From contig NZ_PJMX01000001.1 in assembly GCF_002846415.1 (NCBI RefSeq), positions 186,001 through 250,000 on the forward strand: DNA of 64,000 nucleotides. The letters are read 5' to 3'. Below are positions 44,762 through 52,700 of the stretch, piece after piece. Numbering within the stretch: the first letter of the stretch is position 1; each line of letters starts with the position of its first letter. A model generated the notes under the pieces. The model did not search any database, was not told the DNA's origin, and saw nothing but the letters and a program-made list of their open reading frames with translations. This DNA comes from Streptomyces sp. TLI_146 (GTDB lineage: Bacteria > Actinomycetota > Actinomycetes > Streptomycetales > Streptomycetaceae). The position numbers and the translations under genes were made by a program.

Positions 44762-45391
44762 TCAGGGGTCGTGGCGCCGGGAACCGTTCTCTGCGGAGGA
44801 TTCCTGTGAGGAGTGGTGAGTCGTCAGGGCGGCTACCAGGCGTCGGTTGGCCTCGTGGGGTGTCATGCCCCAGTCCCACTCGGTCTTGTGCAGGCGCAGG
44901 GAGACCACGCCGTGCCAGGCCGACCACAGCAAGAGCGCCGCGGCGAAGGGGGCCTGCGGGTCGACGCGACGGGCGAGTTCCACGATGCGCTGCTGCAGGC
45001 GGGGCCCGTGTTCGGCGCGGGTGGGGGGAAGCTCGTCGTCGCTCTCGAAGAGCAGCTGGTAGGCACCGGGGTGCTCCAGCGCCCAGGTGATGTAGGCGTC
45101 GCCTGCGACGACCAGCCGGTCGGTGTCGTCGGGTGCGCTGTCCAGCGCCGCTTCGACCGTGCTGATCAAGGAGGTGTACTCGGCGTCGAGTACGGCCGAG
45201 CGCAGGTCTGCTTCCGAAGGGAAGTGCCAGTAGACCGCGGACGGGGCGACCTGGCAGGCCCGCGCGATCGAGCGCAGGGACGGGACGGCGACGGGCTGCG
45301 GCTGCGCCAGCATCTTCACCGCGGCGGCGACGAGATCGCCGCGCAGGTCGCGGCGATATTTGGCGTTGGTTCCTTCTCGGGATCTGCTCAC
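44762..45391 (-). CDS. TetR-family repressor
   Basis: GTG start at 45391, 8 nt from the first operator, with little room for a leader. The 209-aa protein has the N-terminal HTH (LVAAAVKMLAQ, VPSLRSIARACQVAPSAVYW, HFPSEADLRSAVL) and a helical ligand domain with TetR_C-like AFAAALLLWSAWHGVVSLRL. It is divergent from the EthD-protein gene, and the 64-bp spacer contains two palindromic operators, the classic TetR autoregulatory arrangement. The EthD gene is its likely target; the inducer is unknown. Confidence 0.9.
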   Translation of the reverse strand: MSRSREGTNAKYRRDLRGDLVAAAVKMLAQPQPVAVPSLRSIARACQVAPSAVYWHFPSEADLRSAVLDAEYTSLISTVEAALDSAPDDTDRLVVAGDAYITWALEHPGAYQLLFESDDELPPTRAEHGPRLQQRIVELARRVDPQAPFAAALLLWSAWHGVVSLRLHKTEWDWGMTPHEANRRLVAALTTHHSSQESSAENGSRRHDP

Positions 45392-45399
45392 TCATCCAT

Positions 45400-45440
45400 T
45401 GAACACCTGTTCATTGTAGGCTTCAATGAACAGGTGTTCA
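45400..45440. promoter_or_regulatory. Dual palindromic TetR operator
   Basis: TGAACACCTGTTCA (45400-45413) and TGAACAGGTGTTCA (45427-45440) are each near-perfect dyads (TGAACA-N2-TGTTCA) and are also inverted repeats of each other, 27 bp centre to centre. They fill the spacer between the divergent tetR and EthD genes, so one bound repressor array would block both promoters. Confidence 0.8.
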
Positions 45441-45455
45441 GGAAGGGATGCGGCG

Positions 45456-45788
45456 ATGCTCACGCTCATGACAGTGATCCGCAAGCGGCCCGAGGTCTCC
45501 ACGGAGGACTTCCGCCGCTTCATGGAGCACGAATACGGACCGACCTACGCGGCCCTGCCCCAGGTGAGGGAGTACGTGCAGTACTACCTCACCGACACGG
45601 TGAGCGACGGCGCGGAAGAACCCATCGACGCGATCGTGCGGATCAGCTTCGACTCGCAGTCGGCGATGCGCGAGGCGCTCGCGACGCCGGAGTACCAGCG
45701 GGCCCGCGAGCTGCGCGGGGCCTTCATGCGGGAGGCGTCCACCGGTATCCATTCGGCGGTCCTGGACCGGCAGGTGCAGCTGGTCTAA
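45456..45788 (+). CDS. EthD-domain protein
   Basis: ATG 45456 has GGAAGGG eight nt upstream; the in-frame ATG at 45426 lies inside the operator and is rejected. The 110-aa protein is a ferredoxin-like dimeric alpha/beta-barrel (MLTLMTVIRKRPEVSTEDFR, RFMEHEYGPTYAAL, VREYVQYYL) of the EthD family. Such proteins occur in degradation and polyketide pathways as small enzymes or accessory factors. Divergent TetR and downstream SDRs suggest a small-molecule stress or catabolic role. Confidence 0.85.
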   Translation: MLTLMTVIRKRPEVSTEDFRRFMEHEYGPTYAALPQVREYVQYYLTDTVSDGAEEPIDAIVRISFDSQSAMREALATPEYQRARELRGAFMREASTGIHSAVLDRQVQLV

Positions 45789-45803
45789 CGGGAGATACCT
45801 CGA

Positions 45804-46733
45804 TCACGCTGCGCTGGCGATCAGGTCCTGCGACAGGTCCCACAGGCGCCGCGCGCCCGCCGGGTCGAGCGCGTAGCGGGCGACGCCGTGCAGGGTGCCG
45901 GAGCGTCGGTCTACGATCTCGGTCTCGTTGCAGTCGACGAAGTAACGGCCGCCGATGCCTTCGAGCAGCGGCGAGGTGGCCAGGAGCGCTGACGTGGCGG
46001 CGCCCTGTTCCACGGTCTTGATCAGCTCGGCGGGGACGCGGCCACTGCCCCGGCCGCCGGTGTGCCGCTGCAGGTTCGTGTAGATGGCGCCCGGCATCAG
46101 GGCGTTGGCGGTGATGTTGTCGTCGGCCCAGCGTCGGGTCGCCTCCACCGCGAACAGGACGTTGGCCGTCTTGGACTGTCCGTACGCGAGCCACGGGTCG
46201 TAGGGGCGGAAGGCGAAGTTGACGTCGTCCCACACGACCGGTGACTGCTGGTGGCCGGTGGAACTCACCACGACGATACGGGCGTTGCCGTCGGCTGCCA
46301 GCGCGCTGTGCAGTCCGCTGGCGAGGGCGAAATGGCCCAGGTGGTTGGTGGCGAACTGCCATTCCCAGCCCTGCTCGGTGTACTGCTCGGGGCAGGCCAT
46401 GACGCCCGCGTTGTTCACCAGAACGTGCAGCGGGCCATGCCAGGCGGCGGTGAAGGCCGTGATGGAAGCGGGGTCGGTCAAGTCGAGATGCACAGCCCGC
46501 ACGTCCTGGTTGCCGGTCGATCCGGTGATGCCCTTGGCGACGCGTTCGCCCGCCGCCACGTCCCGCACGGCGAGGGTGACGGCCGCGCCGGTGGCCGCCA
46601 GGACGCGGGCCGTCTCCGCCCCGATGCCGGAGGAGGCGCCGGTGACGACGGCGCGGCGGCCGGAGAGATCGACACCTGACACGACCTCGCCGGCGGTGCT
46701 GACGAAACCGAACGGGGTGGTGAGGGCACTCAT
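45804..46733 (-). CDS. Short-chain dehydrogenase/reductase (retinol dehydrogenase-like)
   Basis: The 309-aa protein has the classical SDR layout. Cofactor motif TGASSGIG is near residue 31. NNAG (VLVNNAGVMACPEQY), catalytic serine in VVVSSTGHQ and YGQSK with catalytic tyrosine and lysine follow. The C-terminal substrate region is long, as in the WW-oxidoreductase/retinol-dehydrogenase subgroup. A GAGCCCCTC ribosome-binding region precedes ATG 46733. It follows the second SDR by about 75 bp on the same strand, so the two are probably co-transcribed from the LysR-controlled divergent region. Confidence 0.9.
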   Translation of the reverse strand: MSALTTPFGFVSTAGEVVSGVDLSGRRAVVTGASSGIGAETARVLAATGAAVTLAVRDVAAGERVAKGITGSTGNQDVRAVHLDLTDPASITAFTAAWHGPLHVLVNNAGVMACPEQYTEQGWEWQFATNHLGHFALASGLHSALAADGNARIVVVSSTGHQQSPVVWDDVNFAFRPYDPWLAYGQSKTANVLFAVEATRRWADDNITANALMPGAIYTNLQRHTGGRGSGRVPAELIKTVEQGAATSALLATSPLLEGIGGRYFVDCNETEIVDRRSGTLHGVARYALDPAGARRLWDLSQDLIASAA

Positions 46734-46806
46734 GAGGGGCTCCTTGCTGAAAAGGCTGGACGGTAAAGCGGCCAGGGGCGCTGCGGGCGGGCAAGAGCCG
46801 GTGCGG

Positions 46807-47694
46807 TCAGGGCACGAGCATCGCGTCCTGCTCGACCGGAGGCGTGCCGTCGTACCAGGGCAGGACCTTGCCGAAGCGCACCAACTCGCCGTAGAGCTCC
46901 GGGGCGACGTGCTCCGCGAAGACCAGATCGAGGACGGCCTCAGCGGCCCGGGCGGGCGACTGGGCCTGGCTGAAGTCGCTGAACCATGGGCGCGAGGTCG
47001 CCGTGTCGACCATGCCGGGGCAGACAGCGGCGACGAGCGTGCCGTCTGCCAGGTCCCGGGCGCGGCGTTCGGCGGCGACGGCGCGCACGGCGGCGACCTG
47101 GGCCACCTTCGAGGGCACGTTCAGCCACAGCGGCCAGCCGGCCTCCTGCGCGGTCTTGTGGTGGATGGCGCTGCGCCACGACTCCATGGCGTACTCGACC
47201 TGGTCCAGGCTCGCGCCGTCGAACAAGTGGTGCAGACGGCCGTCGAGGTGACCCAGCGTCCCCAGGCTGCTGGCCACGACGAGCAGGCGCCCACCGGGAC
47301 GCAGCACCGGGCCGAAGGAGCGCAGCATCGCGTGCGTGGCGGTGTTGGAGACATCGATGAACTCATCGGCCAGCTCGGACTGCGACTCCTCGGGGAGCAA
47401 TCGGGCGACCGCGTTGGAGATGACGATGTCCACCCCTCCGTGGCGGCCCCGCAGGTCCTCGGCGAGACGGGCGATGGCGTCGGTGTCCGTAACATCCAGG
47501 ACCCGGCCCTCGACCCGGGCACGGGTGGCGGGCAGCTGCGCGACGTCCCGGGCGGCGTGCGCCACGCGCTGCTGACTGCGACCGGTGAGCAGGACCAGGT
47601 CCTGCGGATCCATGCGGGCCGCCAGCCCCTCTGCGAAGGCCCGACCGAGCCCCTGGTTGGCGCCCGTGACGAGGGCGATGCGTGAAGTGGTCAT
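46807..47694 (-). CDS. Atypical SDR lacking the catalytic tyrosine
   Basis: The 295-aa protein has the carbonyl-reductase-like Rossmann fold (TGANQGLG at the N-terminus, VLDVTDTDAI, serine in LVVASSLG). Where SDR enzymes have YxxxK it reads NVPSK, with asparagine in place of the tyrosine. It may be a non-enzymatic or altered-specificity member, or use another residue. ATG 47694 begins 70 bp from the divergent LysR gene; the SDR pair forms one transcription unit. Confidence 0.85.
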   Translation of the reverse strand: MTTSRIALVTGANQGLGRAFAEGLAARMDPQDLVLLTGRSQQRVAHAARDVAQLPATRARVEGRVLDVTDTDAIARLAEDLRGRHGGVDIVISNAVARLLPEESQSELADEFIDVSNTATHAMLRSFGPVLRPGGRLLVVASSLGTLGHLDGRLHHLFDGASLDQVEYAMESWRSAIHHKTAQEAGWPLWLNVPSKVAQVAAVRAVAAERRARDLADGTLVAAVCPGMVDTATSRPWFSDFSQAQSPARAAEAVLDLVFAEHVAPELYGELVRFGKVLPWYDGTPPVEQDAMLVP

Positions 47695-47725
47695 GCATCC
47701 ACGCTAGGAACCCGTCATCCATGAG

Positions 47726-47742
47726 TCCAACGAGAGTTTGGA
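47726..47742. promoter_or_regulatory. LysR-type dyad in divergent promoter
   Basis: TCCAACGAGAGTTTGGA has complementary TCCAA and TTGGA arms separated by seven bases. It sits between the divergent LysR and SDR genes where LysR-family binding sites are expected. Confidence 0.55.
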
Positions 47743-47764
47743 ACAGCTAGCATGCGTAACCATC

Positions 47765-48697
47765 ATGGACTTCACGGATGTGTCACTGACTGCGTTGCGC
47801 GTGCTGCGGGCCGTGGCCGAACAGGGAACCTTCACCGCAGCCGCGGCATCGCTCGGCTACACCCAGTCCGCGGTCTCCCGACAGATCGCCGCGATCGAGC
47901 GCGCGGCAGGCGCGGAACTGCTGGAGCGGCGGCGCGACGGGGCCCGGCTCACGCCCGCCGGTCGCGTCGTCATGCGCCGCGCAACGGTCGTGCTCGACGA
48001 GATCGCCGCGACCGCCAGGGAACTGTCGGGCCTGCCGGAGCAGACCGGAACGGTCCGGCTGGGGTGGGTGCCCAGCGCCGGTGCCGTGCTGGTACCCCGA
48101 GCCCTTGCCACACTGCGTGAAAGCGATCCCGCACTAGAGGTCGTCGGCCGCGAGGGCGGCACTCCGGCCCTGGTCCGCGCGCTACGGGCGGGCAGCCTGG
48201 ACCTGGCCCTGCTCGCCTCGGCGCCACCGTTCCGCGCGCCGGACACCGAGTCGCCCCCACTGGCACTGCAGACACTCACCGAACGCCCGCTGCGTCTCGC
48301 GGTGCCCGCCACACACCCCCTCGCCCGCGGCACCTACGTAGACGTGACCGAACTGCGGGGACAGCGCTGGATCGCCGGCCCCTCATCAGGAGAGGACCGC
48401 CTGATGGGCGTGTGGCCGGGCCTGGACGAGCGCCCCGAGATCGCCCACACCGCCCGCGACTGGCTGGCCAAACTTCATCTCGTCGCCGCAGGGTGCGGAC
48501 TGACCACCCTCCCCGCCTCGCTCGTCTCCGCAGTACCCCCCGGCGTGCGGGTCCTCCCCGTCCGCGGCGGCCCGCAAGAACAGCGGCGCCTACTCCTGGC
48601 CCGCCTGCCTCACCCGTCAACGCCGGCCGTGACACGGACGGTCGCCGTCCTTCGCGCGACGGCACTCGAGGTTCACACGCCCCATCCCACTGCTTGA
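47765..48697 (+). CDS. LysR-family transcriptional regulator
   Basis: ATG 47765 chosen (a GTG a little upstream is possible). The 310-aa protein has the N-terminal winged HTH (LTALRVLRAVAEQGTFTAAA, ASLGYTQSAVSRQIAAIERA, LLERRRDGARLTPAGR) and a LysR substrate-binding domain beginning GTVRLGWVPSAGAVLVPRAL. It is divergent from two SDR genes, the arrangement in which LysR proteins usually control the neighbour. Effector unknown. Confidence 0.92.
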   Translation: MDFTDVSLTALRVLRAVAEQGTFTAAAASLGYTQSAVSRQIAAIERAAGAELLERRRDGARLTPAGRVVMRRATVVLDEIAATARELSGLPEQTGTVRLGWVPSAGAVLVPRALATLRESDPALEVVGREGGTPALVRALRAGSLDLALLASAPPFRAPDTESPPLALQTLTERPLRLAVPATHPLARGTYVDVTELRGQRWIAGPSSGEDRLMGVWPGLDERPEIAHTARDWLAKLHLVAAGCGLTTLPASLVSAVPPGVRVLPVRGGPQEQRRLLLARLPHPSTPAVTRTVAVLRATALEVHTPHPTA

Positions 48698-48732
48698 GTA
48701 CTGCCGTGCTGCGCCGGCCCGACGCGCACCAC

Positions 48733-49146
48733 TCAGGACGTCTCGATCAGCTCCAGCAGATTCCCCTCCGGGTCGGCGACGTACGCGTAGCGCATGCCTT
48801 TACTGGCGCCGGGCGCAGGTTGGGAGACCGCAGCGGCCCCGCAGTCCTGCGTCAGGCGGGCGAACGCGTCGTCGAGATGCGGGACTTGAAGTGCCAGGTG
48901 AGTGAAGGTCTGCACGGCGGTGGCGGCAAAAGCATCGGTGTGCGAGACGGGGCGCGAACCGAACCGTTCGACGAACTCCACCCGCAGGCCCGCCGCATCA
49001 CTCAGAACGACGGTACGGACTCCCGCTTCAGGTAGCTCCAGGCGCTCCTCCACCTGCGTGAGCCCGAACGCGTCGGCATACCAGGCTTCCTGCGCGGCAA
49101 GGTCCGCGACCGAGAGGCTGATGTGGTGAATGCGAGCAACGGACAT
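48733..49146 (-). CDS. VOC-family glyoxalase/dioxygenase-like protein
   Basis: The 137-aa protein has the paired beta-alpha-beta-beta-beta modules of vicinal oxygen chelate proteins: HHISLSVADLAAQEAWYADA and FGLTQVEERL in the first, HLALQVPHLDDAFARL and RYAYVADPEGNLLELIE in the second. Metal-ligand positions H (HHISL), H (HLALQ) and E (LLELIE) are present. Divergent from a tetR gene over a nested palindrome, so it is probably repressed by that TetR. Likely detoxification of a small electrophile or antibiotic. Confidence 0.88.
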   Translation of the reverse strand: MSVARIHHISLSVADLAAQEAWYADAFGLTQVEERLELPEAGVRTVVLSDAAGLRVEFVERFGSRPVSHTDAFAATAVQTFTHLALQVPHLDDAFARLTQDCGAAAVSQPAPGASKGMRYAYVADPEGNLLELIETS

Positions 49147-49163
49147 AACGACCCGACCCCCAT

Positions 49164-49198
49164 GGTTAATGGCATTTACCTGGTAAGCGATGTTAACC
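49164..49198. promoter_or_regulatory. Nested palindromic operator between VOC and tetR genes
   Basis: GGTTAA (49164-49169) and TTAACC (49193-49198) share one centre (49181) with the inner palindrome TTACCTGGTAA (49176-49186). The site lies between the divergent starts and is the probable TetR binding site. Confidence 0.75.
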
Positions 49199-49206
49199 TA
49201 TCGGGC

Positions 49207-49818
49207 ATGGCCCCTCCAGTTACCCGACGTCCCGTCGGCCACCATCACGGCAACCTGCGTAACTCCCTTCTGCAGGCGTCCTTGGAGCTGGTCGGCGAGC
49301 GAGGTCCGCACGGCTTCACCCTGGCCGAGGCGAGCCGCCGGGCCGGAGTGAGTGTCGCGGCGCCGTACAAGCACTTCGCCGACCGGGACGCGCTGCTGGC
49401 TGAACTCGCCACACAGGGCTACCGCGAACAACGCCGTCGCTTCGCCGCGGCCGTGACGGGCATCGAAGACCCCGTCGAACAACTGGCGTCCTTCGCGGCG
49501 GCATATGTCAGATTCGCCGCCGAGGAACCCGCTCTGTTCGATGCGACCTTCAATGCCGGCCTCGACAAGTCCAGGTTCGCCGAACTGGCCGCGGCAGGCG
49601 ACGAGGTAGCCCGCCTCCTACTGCCTGTGGCCCGACAGCTCATCTCAGACCCGGACGCCGCGTTCGACCTGCTGCTCAGGGTCGCCGCTGCCGCCCACGG
49701 CCTGGCCGTCTTCCTGCGGCAGGGCCTGTTCGGTGTGGGAAACGCCGCCCTCTTTGAGACCGAGGAGAAAGCCGCTCGCACGGCGCGGGCAATCGCGAGA
49801 CAGGACGACCGCTCGTGA
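49207..49818 (+). CDS. TetR-family repressor
   Basis: ATG 49207 follows the operator closely. The 203-aa protein has HHGNLRNSLLQASLELVGER, then the HTH TLAEASRRAGVSVAAPYKHF, then a C-terminal TetR_C_33-like domain (FAAAYVRFAAEEPALFDATF; LLRVAAAAHGLAVFLRQGLF). It likely represses itself and the divergent VOC gene. A frame extension upstream passes through the operator and is not used. Confidence 0.9.
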   Translation: MAPPVTRRPVGHHHGNLRNSLLQASLELVGERGPHGFTLAEASRRAGVSVAAPYKHFADRDALLAELATQGYREQRRRFAAAVTGIEDPVEQLASFAAAYVRFAAEEPALFDATFNAGLDKSRFAELAAAGDEVARLLLPVARQLISDPDAAFDLLLRVAAAAHGLAVFLRQGLFGVGNAALFETEEKAARTARAIARQDDRS

Positions 49819-50753
49819 TCGCCTGAAAGGTGAACCCTGGCGCGCAGCCTCAGGGCAAGGAGGGCAACGTTCGTGAGACCGACCCACCGGGACACGGAGC
49901 GCGACACAAGCTGAAGTCACAGGTCGCAGCATCGTCTTGGTACACGGCCCGTGAGATCCCACAACCGCCAGACTAAAACGGCGCGCTTGCCCCGGCACGC
50001 GCTGCGCCACTGCGTGAAGGCCCGAACCGTTGTGACTGAGCACTCGAAATGGCGGATGGCACTTGGTCTGGCGGATTGAGCATGCGGCGAGCGGGCCCTG
50101 CCGGCGGAGGGGCCGCGTACGAGCAAGGCGGGACGGGAGGGATCACCGTCCAGCTGGTCTCGCTCAGGCCCTGGTCGGGGCCCCGGCCTGGTGCATCGTC
50201 GCCTGTCTTGCCCTGAGTCTGAGCCTGGGAGCACTCCAGCTGCTCTTCCCGCAGGACTCGACCGACCGGCTGGCCTGGTGGCAAGACCGCCGCGCATACC
50301 TGCAGCAGCGCCGGATGCTGCGGGCCATCCCCCGCCGCGAGCCCGGTGAATGATCGCTGAGAGCGCCAGAGGCCGGTGGGTGCGGCTGCACGACATGAAG
50401 CCCCGGATCGGCTCCAGGCCTTCATATCGGCCCGGGCTCCCCGGGCCGACGGGGCTACCGGGCCGGGTGCTTGCACATCCGCCAGTAGCGGATGCCTGCC
50501 TCCGGGGACACGTGTATGCGGATCTGTGTGCGCCCCAGGTCGCTCAACGCGGTGTCCGCCGGGTTCGTGCTATCCGTCGCGGGCGGCTCGGCGGGCGAGC
50601 TCGGCGAGGTCAGGGGCCGTCCACTGCTGGCGGGCGCCCGCCCGGCGGGGAGGACGGGCCGGGAGCGCGGAGACGTCGGGCTGACTGGCGAGCCCTCATG
50701 GCGGGCCCTCAAAAGACCTACTGCCGCCGAGCTGAGCCGCGCAGACCCCCTGC
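49819..50753. other. Gene-poor region with one weak ORF
   Basis: About 930 bp. A plus-strand frame 50063-50353 ends in WCIVACLALSLSLGALQLLF then WWQDRRAYLQQRRML, a plausible single-TM protein end, but its start is uncertain (GTG without ribosome-binding site), so it is a remnant or very small gene. Nothing else could be supported. Confidence 0.35.
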
Positions 50754-51194
50754 TCAGATCCCTGTGTCGTCGGCGCTGGTCGGCAAGCGCCAAGTGGGGT
50801 CGGTGTGGATCTCCCATGACCGGTCCGTGACAGCACGGGTCAGCTCGGCGTCGTACTGATCGGCGTCGAAGTGGAAATCCAGCGGCAGCCGGTCTCGGTA
50901 GGGCCCCTCCCAGCCGCACCACACCACCACCCCTCCGCGGCGTTGCACCACTGCGGACAAATACCCGCAGCAGCCGCCGGTGCACTCGGGTTCGCCCAGC
51001 CTCAAGCGGCGGCCTGTGCGGGAAGTCGCGAGCGGACTGGGGCGGTCCGTCCGCAGCACGTCCCTCGCGAACGGCCCGCGCCCACCCTCGCCGACGGCCG
51101 CTTCCACTATGTCGCAGCCATCCACCCACAACCGCACCTGACAAGGCCACCGAGGCCCCGGCGACAACACGGTGATCCCGAACCGACTGAACAC
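50754..51194 (-). CDS. Conserved Streptomyces hypothetical protein with cysteine motif
   Basis: ATG or GTG start at 51194. The approximately 146-aa protein begins VLSPGPRWPCQVRLWVDGCD and includes RLGEPECTGGCCGYLSAVVQ, then VVVWCGWEGPYRDRLPLDFH, a pattern I associate with small beta-sheet proteins common in Streptomyces. CTGGCC may bind metal. No function is known. It stands alone next to a degraded IS3 copy. Confidence 0.7.
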   Translation of the reverse strand: MFSRFGITVLSPGPRWPCQVRLWVDGCDIVEAAVGEGGRGPFARDVLRTDRPSPLATSRTGRRLRLGEPECTGGCCGYLSAVVQRRGGVVVWCGWEGPYRDRLPLDFHFDADQYDAELTRAVTDRSWEIHTDPTWRLPTSADDTGI

Positions 51195-51368
51195 TCACTC
51201 ACCCCCCAACCGATCAGCCTGACCTCGCGCGCCGCAGGCCCGCCACAGCGGGGCCCGCGAAGCAGCCCACGACCACACTTGCGACGATCACGCCGCCTAC
51301 GCCGTAATGCGCGGCGGGCATATCAGGGCGGACTGCCTCCCTCAACGCCGCCGGTGTCGTTCGCATCG

Positions 51369-51962
51369 CGCTGTTCGACGCCCACCGCGACGACCCGGAG
51401 TTCGGCTACCGGTTCCTCGCCGATGAAGCCCGTGGTGCCGGGGCCGGGATGGCGGACCGGACCGCGTGGCGGATCTGCTGGGACGACCGCTGGTGGAGCG
51501 TGTTCGGGAAGAAGCGCGGCAGGAGCAAGAAGGCCGGCCCGCCGGTGCACGACGATCTCGTGAGCCGTGAATTCACCGCACCCGGCTCGAACCGGCTATG
51601 GCTCGCGGACATCATCGAACACGCCACCGGTGAAGGGGAGTTGTACCTCTGCGCGGTCAAGGACGTCTACAGCAACAGGATCGTGGGCTACTCCATCGAC
51701 GCGCGGATGAAGTTCCGCTGGCCGTGACCGCTCTGGACAACGCCGTAGCCCGACGCGACCACGTCGACGGGTGCATTCTGCACAGCGATCGCGGATCGCG
51801 GTTCCGGTCCCGGAAGTTCGTCCAGGCCCTCGACCGTCACCGGATGACCGGCTCGATAGGGCGGGTCGGGGCGGCAGGCGACAACGCGGCCATGGAGTCT
51901 TTCTTCAGCCTGCTGCAGAAGAACGTCCTCGACCGCCGGGTGTGGGCCACCCGCGAGGAACT
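51369..51962 (+). pseudogene. Decayed partial copy of the IS3-family transposase OrfB
   Basis: The sequence begins LFDAHRDDPEFGYRFLADEA and runs RLWLADIIEHATGEGELYLC, then after a one-base deletion near 51712 CILHSDRGSRFRSRKFVQAL and DNAAMESFFSLLQKNVLDRR. It matches the intact IS3 transposase at 36180-37037. N- and C-terminal ends and OrfA are missing. It is inactive. Confidence 0.88.
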
Positions 51963-52174
51963 AGCGCCGACAGCCTGGTACTCCAGCCGTAGATCGCGAT
52001 CTCGATGGTGAGGAGTGCCGAGGAGACAGGTGGCCGGCGTCGATCACCTGGAGGAGACCGACCACGCCATCGGGGGCGTCCCTTCCGCCTCGGCCTCCTA
52101 TCGGACCTGCCGTGCAAGAACTGCTGGACCATCGCGTCGCGGTCGTTCGTTCCGCCCCCGGCCCCCGGCCCCCC

Positions 52175-52534
52175 TCAGGCGTGCTCGTCCGCATCCAGCT
52201 TCGCGAGGCCTTCCTCCCAGCGGTGCCGGCGTTCGTCACCCGTCTGCTCCCACCACCGAACGCCGCGTTCGCCCAGTGCAACCTTCGCCTGCTGCACATG
52301 AGCGCGTGCTGCCCGCTCCGCCCGCGCATCGCCGGAAGTCGTCGCGGATCGCACCGCGCGACGAGCCGCCATGAGGTGACGCCGAAGACGAGCAGCGACA
52401 TCCGGAGGGATCAAGGGATCGGTCGCCCGCCATTTCCTGCCTCCGATCACGACGAAATGACTATCGGCAGTCGTCTCGGGCGGCTGATGCGCTTCCACCC
52501 CCACGATTCTGCTCCCACCACCGCCGAACTTCAC
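52175..52534 (-). CDS. Small conserved hypothetical protein
   Basis: The 119-aa frame has a variable N-terminus and a coherent core: HFVVIGGRKWRATDPLIPPD, VAARLRRHLMAARRAVRSAT and HVQQAKVALGERGVRWWEQT. This composition matches a small helical family common in actinomycetes. Start uncertain (no strong ribosome-binding site). Function unknown. Confidence 0.65.
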   Translation of the reverse strand: MKFGGGGSRIVGVEAHQPPETTADSHFVVIGGRKWRATDPLIPPDVAARLRRHLMAARRAVRSATTSGDARAERAARAHVQQAKVALGERGVRWWEQTGDERRHRWEEGLAKLDADEHA

Positions 52535-52606
52535 GGCGCGGACGCGACACCCTTCGGCCGGTTCCCCTTCTCACGAGCCGCGAGCGTGTGCCCCCGCGGT
52601 GTCGGT

Positions 52607-52626
52607 TACGGTAGACGTATGTCTAC
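52607..52626 (+). promoter_or_regulatory. Promoter -10 and palindrome of the ABC-F gene
   Basis: TACGGT (52607-52612) fits the TAnnnT -10 consensus and lies six nt before ATG 52619, so transcripts would begin at or next to that ATG. GTAGAC (52611-52616) and GTCTAC (52621-52626) form an inverted repeat across the start. Confidence 0.5.
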
Positions 52627-52642
52627 GCCCCGAGTTTCCTAG
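52619..52642 (+). CDS. Seven-codon upstream ORF (MSTPRVS) before ABC-F
   Basis: ATG TCT ACG CCC CGA GTT TCC TAG lies 58 nt before the ABC-F start with its own promoter and likely leaderless mRNA. Short leader peptides ahead of ABC-F and other ribosome-targeting resistance genes commonly sense drug-stalled ribosomes. Confidence 0.45.
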   Translation: MSTPRVS

Positions 52643-52700
52643 CTGAGGACCCGCTTCCACGCCAGAAGTGTGTCCTTTTGCTTTCTCGGAGCGTTACCCC

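Noticed and set aside
43971..45395. 474-aa minus-strand ORF starting at ATG 45395
   Set aside because: Overlaps the tetR gene in another frame, arginine/proline-rich, begins inside the operator region.
45426..45455. Earlier ATG for the EthD gene
   Set aside because: Lies inside the second operator palindrome and lacks a ribosome-binding site; ATG 45456 has GGAAGGG.
52607..52626. Treating GTAGACGTATGTCTAC as a simple TetR operator
   Set aside because: It overlaps the start of the leader ORF and no regulator gene is adjacent, so only an inverted repeat is claimed.
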